Source: Actinomycetospora sp.
GTDB taxonomy: Bacteria; Actinomycetota; Actinomycetes; Mycobacteriales; Pseudonocardiaceae
Length of the DNA: 19,323 nt
Reading direction: 5' to 3'
Assembly (NCBI GenBank): GCA_025925615.1
Contig: JAICLN010000024.1
Coordinates: forward strand, 1 to 19,323
The notes beneath the pieces were generated by a model. The model had not been told where the DNA came from and made no database searches. It saw only the letters and a program-made list of their open reading frames with translations. This document shows, piece after piece, positions 15,697 through 19,323 of this stretch (its first letter is position 1; the number at the start of each line of letters is the position of its first letter). Made by a program: the position numbers and the translations under genes.

Positions 15697-16266
15697 TCAG
15701 AGGTACTGGCCGGTCGTCCCCCCGCTCCCGGCCTCGCCGCTGCTCCGCCCGGAACGCCCGCTCGAGCCCGCCGGCAGGCCCCGGCGCATCTGCTCGAGCT
15801 GCATCCGTGCGGCCATCTGCTGCGCGACCAGGGCCGTCTGGATGCCGTGGAAGAGGCCCTCCAACCAGCCCACGAGCTGCGCCTGGGCGATCCGCAGCTC
15901 GCCGTCGGAGGGCGTCTCCTCCTCGTCGAACGGGGCGATGATGCGGGCCAGCTCCTCGCGCAGCTCCGGGGAGAGGGCCGCCTCGAGCTCCCGCAGCGAC
16001 GCCGCGTGGATCTGCTTGAGGCGGCGGCGGCTCGCGCTGTCGAGCTCGGTGGCCCGGACCTCCTCGAGCAGCTGCTTGATCATGGTGCCGATCCGCATGA
16101 CCTTCGCCGGTTCCTCGACCGGCGACGACGGGTCCTCGGCCGGGGCCTCGTCGTCGCCCTGCGGGGAGGCCTCGCCGCCCGGGACGCGCACGGTGCCGAC
16201 GGGCGTCCCGTCGGGCCCGACGATCATGACCTGGTCCCCGGCCGGGGACTCGGGGTGCTCGCTCAT
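15697..16266 (-). CDS. bpa: Bacterial proteasome activator Bpa/PafE
   Basis: ATP-independent activator that docks on the 20S proteasome and opens its gate for unfolded substrates, homologous to Rv3780. 189 aa: an acidic, variable N-terminus (1-52), a conserved helical core (about 53-163) with AKVMRIGTMIKQLLEEVR and ELRIAQAQLVGWLEGLFHGIQTAL, a flexible Gly/Ser linker, and the C-terminal gate-opening motif GQYL (186-189) just before the stop. The ATG at 16264-16266 has AGGA seven bases upstream. An in-frame start 18 codons earlier (16320) would add a non-family extension without a ribosome site. It sits directly upstream of the galactan exporter operon on the same strand, as in mycobacteria. 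Confidence 0.96.
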   Translation of the reverse strand: MSEHPESPAGDQVMIVGPDGTPVGTVRVPGGEASPQGDDEAPAEDPSSPVEEPAKVMRIGTMIKQLLEEVRATELDSASRRRLKQIHAASLRELEAALSPELREELARIIAPFDEEETPSDGELRIAQAQLVGWLEGLFHGIQTALVAQQMAARMQLEQMRRGLPAGSSGRSGRSSGEAGSGGTTGQYL

Positions 16267-16356
16267 GTGGCCATCCTGGCGGATCCCGGCCTGCTCCGTT
16301 CGGGACCATGGTCGGTGCACATCCGGACCGCCCTCGGCTACGGCGCGAAGCCGACG

Positions 16357-16362
16357 TACCGT
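16357..16362 (+). promoter_or_regulatory. -10 element of the aminotransferase-like gene (leaderless)
   Basis: TACCGT followed by 8 nt and the ATG at 16371. Read on the other strand the same bases give TACGGT, also a TAnnnT, which could serve bpa with a leader of roughly 80 nt. The second reading is speculative. Confidence 0.5.
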
Positions 16363-16370
16363 ACCGGAGC

Positions 16371-17588
16371 ATGACGGTGGACGTCGCTCGGGTCAGGGGC
16401 CAGGTCCCCGCGCTCGGCGACGGCTGGGTCCACCTCGACGCGCCCGCCGGGATGCAGGTCCCCGAGCAGGTCGCGACGGCCGTGTCCTCCGCCCTGCGGG
16501 CCCCGGTCTCCCCGCCCGGCGGGGTGTTCCCGGCCTCGCAGCGGGGTGGGGCCATCGTCGACGCGGCCCGCCGCGCGGTGGCCGACCTCGTCGGCGCGGA
16601 GCCCAAGGGTGTCGTCCTCGGGGCCTCCGCGCCCGCGCTGCTCGAGCGGCTGGCCGAGGTGCTCTCCGCGGGCTGGGCGCTCGGCGACGAGGTCGTCGTC
16701 TCCCGCCTCGACGACCGCGCCAACGTCGCCCCCTGGGCCCGGGCCGCGTCCCGGGTGGGCGGGGCGGTGCGCACCGCCGAGGTCGACGTGGAGACCTGCG
16801 AGCTCCCCAGCTGGCAGTACGACGACCTGCTCGGCCCGCGCACCCGCGTCGTCACCGTGACCGCCGCCTGCGGGCACATCGGCACCCGGACCGAGATCGC
16901 GGCGATCGCCCGCAAGGTGCACGCGCTCCCCGCGGCCACGTCCGGCGTCGAGCCCCTCATGGTCGTCGACGCGACCGCCGCCGCGCCCTACCTCCCGCTG
17001 GACATGGAGACGATGGGCGCCGACGTCATGGTGCTCTCGGGGGCCGCGTGGGGCGGGACGGCCGTCGGCGCGCTCGTGTTCCGCACCCCGGAGCTGCTCG
17101 ACCGGCTCCCCGCCGTCTCCTTCGACGCCGCCGCCCGCGGGCCGGAGCGGCTCGAGATCGGTGACGCGCCGTACGCGCTGCTCGCCGGCCTCGTCGCCTC
17201 GGTGGACCACCTCGCCGACCTCGACGACCGCGCGACCGGCTCCCGTCGCGACCGCGTCCTCACCTCGATGTCGTCGCTGCGCAGCCACCTCGACGAGCTC
17301 ACCACCTACCTCGTCTCGGAGCTGCGCTTCGTCCCCGGCGTGACGGTGCTGGGCGAGCCGGCGCGGCGCATCCCGACCGTGGCGTTCCTCGTCTCCGGGC
17401 GCACCGCGCAGGAGGTCGCCGAGCGGGTCGCCGACCAGGGCGTCTGTGTCCTCATCGACCCCGGCGACCAGGGCGCCCTCGAGGTGATCGGCGGCGGGGA
17501 CATCGGCGGCGTCGTGAAGGTCGGGCTGGCGCACTACACGACGCGGGCCGATGTGGATGCCCTCGTGGGTGCGCTGTCGCGCACGTGA
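16371..17588 (+). CDS. Class-V aminotransferase-fold protein lacking the PLP lysine (Rv3778c-like)
   Basis: 405 aa, cysteine-desulfurase/EgtE-like fold, resembling the uncharacterised Rv3778c next to bpa in M. tuberculosis. Visible blocks: GDGWVHLDAPAGMQVPEQV (17-35), ADLVGAEPKGVVLG, SRLDDRANVAPW, VVDATAAAPYLPLD (Asp200, the usual PLP ring partner) and VLSGAAWGGTAVGALVFR (221-238). In active relatives this last block reads S-x-H-K-x-x-G, with Lys bonded to PLP. Here the His and Lys positions are Ala225 and Ala226, so ordinary aminotransferase or desulfurase chemistry is not expected. The product may be a pseudoenzyme or use PLP differently. The ATG at 16371 is chosen over an upstream in-frame GTG (16308) because TACCGT ends 8 nt before it and the N-terminus MTVDVARVRG matches the family. 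Substrate unknown. Confidence 0.85.
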   Translation: MTVDVARVRGQVPALGDGWVHLDAPAGMQVPEQVATAVSSALRAPVSPPGGVFPASQRGGAIVDAARRAVADLVGAEPKGVVLGASAPALLERLAEVLSAGWALGDEVVVSRLDDRANVAPWARAASRVGGAVRTAEVDVETCELPSWQYDDLLGPRTRVVTVTAACGHIGTRTEIAAIARKVHALPAATSGVEPLMVVDATAAAPYLPLDMETMGADVMVLSGAAWGGTAVGALVFRTPELLDRLPAVSFDAAARGPERLEIGDAPYALLAGLVASVDHLADLDDRATGSRRDRVLTSMSSLRSHLDELTTYLVSELRFVPGVTVLGEPARRIPTVAFLVSGRTAQEVAERVADQGVCVLIDPGDQGALEVIGGGDIGGVVKVGLAHYTTRADVDALVGALSRT

Positions 17589-17624
17589 GCACTTTCCGGG
17601 GCTATAACCCCGGAAAGTGCTCAC
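17585..17624. terminator. Perfect 17-bp bidirectional terminator hairpin
   Basis: GTGAGCACTTTCCGGGG pairs exactly with its reverse complement around the loop CTATAA. The left arm overlaps the TGA of the aminotransferase-like gene, and the right arm ends 6 nt before the oxidoreductase stop. It serves both convergent genes. Confidence 0.85.
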
Positions 17625-17630
17625 AAGGCG

Positions 17631-18620
17631 TCAGCCACCTACCACCAGCAGCAGCTTCCCGACGACGCCGCCCGCGTCCATCAGCTCGTGCGCCCGCGTC
17701 GCCTCCTGGACCGGGATGCGCTCGTGCACGATCGGCCGGACCCGGCCCGACTCCACCAGCGGCCACAGGTCGGTCCGCACCGCGGCGACGATCGGCCCCT
17801 TGCCGTTCGGGCCGCCGACCTCGCGTGCCCGCAACGACGTCGCACCCACCGACACCCGGCGCATCAGCAGCTTCGCGAGGTTGATCTCGCCCTTCGCGCC
17901 GCCCATCAGCCCGATGATCCGCAGGTTGCCGTCGAGGGCCAGCGCGTCGAGGTTCGCGTCGAGGTTCCGCGCGCCGATGTGGTCGAGGATGACGTCCGCC
18001 CCGTGCCCGTCCGTCGCGCGCTTGACCTCCTCGACGAAGTCGCCGTGGTAGTCGATCGCGTGGTCGGCGCCGAGGTCGCGGCAGAACTGCAGCCGCTCCT
18101 CGCTGCCCGCCGTCGCCAGCACCGTCGCGCCCAGCGCCTTGCCGACCTGGATGGCGTGCGTCCCGATCCCGCCGCTGCCGCCGTGCACCAGGAACGTCTG
18201 GCCGGAGCGCAGCCCGCCCAGCAGGACGACGTTCGACCAGATCGTGCAGCCCACCTCGACGAGCCCGCCCGCGTCCGTGAGCGAGACGCCCTCGGGGATC
18301 GGCAGGAGCTGCGCAGCCGGGACCACGACCTTCTCCGCGTAGCCCCCGCCCGCGAGCAGCGCGCACGCCTGGTCGCCGACGTCCCAGCCGCTCACGCCCG
18401 GGCCGACTGCGCTCACCCGCCCGGAGCACTCCAGGCCGGGCAGCTGCGAGGCGCCCTCCGGTGGCGGGTAGTTGCCCTGCCGCTGCATGACGTCGGCGCG
18501 GTTGACCCCCGCCGCGACGACGTCGAGGACCACCTCGCCGCTGCCGGGTTCCGGGTCGGGCTGCTCGGTCCACTCGAGGACCTCGGGGCCACCCGGCTCG
18601 CGGATGGAGATGCCGTACAC
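17631..18620 (-). CDS. Zinc-free NAD(P)H:quinone oxidoreductase, MDR superfamily
   Basis: 329-aa medium-chain reductase of the PIG3/QOR type. GVNRADVMQRQGNYPPPEGAS (38-58) is the diagnostic substrate-side motif, HGGSGGIG (146-153) the Rossmann nucleotide loop, followed by an ATAGSEERLQFCRDLGAD segment. The Cys/His zinc ligands of alcohol dehydrogenases are missing, as expected for this group. It probably reduces quinones or enones with NADPH; the physiological substrate is unknown. Resembles Rv3777, keeping synteny with the aminotransferase-like gene and bpa. The GTG at 18618-18620 lies 8 nt after TAGCGT, so it is probably leaderless. Divergent from a MarR regulator, its likely controller. 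Confidence 0.9.
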   Translation of the reverse strand: MYGISIREPGGPEVLEWTEQPDPEPGSGEVVLDVVAAGVNRADVMQRQGNYPPPEGASQLPGLECSGRVSAVGPGVSGWDVGDQACALLAGGGYAEKVVVPAAQLLPIPEGVSLTDAGGLVEVGCTIWSNVVLLGGLRSGQTFLVHGGSGGIGTHAIQVGKALGATVLATAGSEERLQFCRDLGADHAIDYHGDFVEEVKRATDGHGADVILDHIGARNLDANLDALALDGNLRIIGLMGGAKGEINLAKLLMRRVSVGATSLRAREVGGPNGKGPIVAAVRTDLWPLVESGRVRPIVHERIPVQEATRAHELMDAGGVVGKLLLVVGG

Positions 18621-18628
18621 GACGGCCG

Positions 18629-18634
18629 ACGCTA
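18629..18634 (-). promoter_or_regulatory. -10 element of the oxidoreductase gene (leaderless)
   Basis: TAGCGT on the minus strand, 8 nt before the GTG start. Confidence 0.45.
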
Positions 18635-18699
18635 GCGGTGGCGCCCCCGCAGCGCTGATCGGCGGAGGCTGGTGGGCCGACGAGCTGGGGATCTGCGGA

Positions 18700-18705
18700 T
18701 ACGAT
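18700..18705 (+). promoter_or_regulatory. -10 element of the MarR gene (leaderless)
   Basis: TACGAT followed by six G residues and the ATG at 18712. Initiation 6-7 nt downstream would fall on the start codon. The 91-nt divergent spacer shows no clear MarR-type palindrome. Confidence 0.5.
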
Positions 18706-18711
18706 GGGGGG

Positions 18712-19179
18712 ATGTCCGGTACGCACGAGGAGCCGCGCTGGCTCGACGCCGAGGAGTGGCGCGCCTGGCGGAACTACATCGCCGGCCAGGCCCTGTTGCT
18801 CGGTCGGCTGGGTCGGGAGCTCCAGGACACCCACAACCTGGCGTTCGCCGACTACGAGATCCTCGTCCGGCTCTCCGAGAAGGACGACCACCGGCAGCGG
18901 ATGACGTCGCTGGCCGACGAGGTCGTGGCGTCGAAGTCCCGGCTCTCCCACCAGGTCGCCCGGCTCGAGGCCGAGGGGCTCGTCCGCCGTGAGGTGTGCG
19001 ACTCCGACGGCCGCGGCGTCTTCGCCGTCCTCACCGACGAGGGGTTCGCCCGCCTGCAGGCCGCGGCCCCGGACCACCTGCACGGGGTGCGGGAGCACTT
19101 CGTCGACCTGCTCGACGACGACGAGCGCCGGGTGATCGGCGACGTCTTCGAGCGGATCGTCGCCAAGCTCCGTCCCTGA
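18712..19179 (+). CDS. MarR-family transcriptional regulator
   Basis: 155-aa winged-helix repressor. Dimerisation helix at the N-terminus (about 12-40), then NLAFADYEILVRLSEK, helix-turn-helix with recognition helix SKSRLSHQVARLEAEG (74-89), wing VRREVCDSDGRGVFAVLTDEG (91-111) and a C-terminal dimer helix. The pattern SLADEV-S-S-LS-QV-RLE--GLV is typical of MarR. One cysteine, Cys96, lies in the wing, so redox sensing is possible but unproven. The frame extends upstream without a family match; ATG 18712 is supported by the -10 element immediately before it. Divergent from the quinone oxidoreductase, so repression of that gene is a reasonable guess. Confidence 0.9.
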   Translation: MSGTHEEPRWLDAEEWRAWRNYIAGQALLLGRLGRELQDTHNLAFADYEILVRLSEKDDHRQRMTSLADEVVASKSRLSHQVARLEAEGLVRREVCDSDGRGVFAVLTDEGFARLQAAAPDHLHGVREHFVDLLDDDERRVIGDVFERIVAKLRP

Positions 19180-19222
19180 GGCCGCCCGCCCCCGGGTGAC
19201 GACGACGGCGGGTGCGGTTGCC

Positions 19223-19228
19223 TACGCT
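19223..19228 (+). promoter_or_regulatory. -10 element of the tRNA-Ser gene
   Basis: TACGCT seven bases before the mature tRNA 5' end, implying initiation at or very near base 1 of the tRNA. No strong -35 is seen. Confidence 0.45.
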
Positions 19229-19235
19229 GACCGTC

Positions 19236-19320
19236 GGAAGCGTGGCAGAGCGGCCGATTGCACCCGCCTTGAAAGCGGACGTACCGCAAGGTACCGGGGG
19301 TTCGAATCCCCCCGCTTCCG
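19236..19320 (+). tRNA. tRNA-Ser (anticodon TGA)
   Basis: Class II tRNA. Acceptor GGAAGCG (19236-19242) pairs with CGCTTCC (19313-19319), discriminator G at 19320 as usual for serine. Anticodon loop CTTGAAA with TGA at 19270-19272. Long variable arm with stem GTACC/GGTAC and a GCAA tetraloop. T arm GGGGG-TTCGAAT-CCCCC. The bases that follow are CAG, so CCA is not encoded and must be added after transcription. Decodes UCA and other UCN codons. Confidence 0.96.
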
Positions 19321-19323
19321 CAG

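Noticed and set aside
19236..19323. tRNA-Ser 3' end as an integration site
   Set aside because: No integrase, direct repeat or composition change is visible, and the sequence stops three bases later.

Overview
The window is very GC-rich actinobacterial chromosome. It encodes arabinan and galactan assembly for a mycolyl-arabinogalactan type wall (DprE1/DprE2, three Emb arabinosyltransferases, GlfT1, a Wzm/Wzt lipid-linked galactan exporter, GtrA) together with a Bpa/PafE proteasome activator. That combination, the heavy use of GTG starts and the gene content resembling the Mycobacterium tuberculosis Rv3777-Rv3795 region place it in the Mycobacteriales/Pseudonocardiales. I lean towards a Pseudonocardiaceae-type genome, but that is inference.

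Layout, left to right. (1) 1-8270, minus strand: an apparent operon emb2 -> emb3 -> dprE1 -> dprE2 (dprE2 runs off the left edge). Its junctions are a GTGA overlap (emb2/emb3), a stop codon directly abutting a start (emb3/dprE1) and about 60 nt (dprE1/dprE2). (2) 8363-8881, plus strand: gtrA, divergent from emb2 across a 92-nt spacer holding two back-to-back TAnnnT promoters. (3) 8882-9399: a 518-nt spacer between the convergent gtrA and emb1, with no credible gene but packed with hairpins and tandem repeats. (4) 9400-15639, minus strand: wzm -> wzt -> glfT1 -> emb1, then bpa just upstream on the same strand (15697-16266). (5) 16371-17588, plus strand: a class-V aminotransferase-fold protein that lacks the PLP lysine. 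It converges on a quinone-oxidoreductase gene (minus strand) with a perfect 17-bp terminator hairpin between them. (6) A MarR regulator (plus strand), divergent from the oxidoreductase, and finally a tRNA-Ser(TGA) that ends three bases before the right edge.

How it works together: DprE1/DprE2 make decaprenyl-phosphoryl-arabinofuranose, the donor used by the membrane Emb arabinosyltransferases. GlfT1 starts the galactan on the lipid-linked linker, and Wzm/Wzt export the lipid-linked galactan so that Emb enzymes can arabinosylate it outside the membrane. GtrA is a small accessory membrane protein of this pathway. Compared with M. tuberculosis (order from memory), the same parts are present but rearranged: the emb genes are upstream of dprE1, one emb sits in the galactan-export operon, and gtrA is inverted.

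No new defence system or mobile element with a recombinase was found. The most unusual items are: a pair of short inverted repeat elements translated within emb3, one forming a palindrome; the hairpin/tandem-repeat spacer at 8882-9399; the Lys-less aminotransferase; the diverged active site of Emb2; and a recurring leaderless-promoter geometry (TAnnnT followed by exactly 8 nt and then the start codon) in front of five genes.
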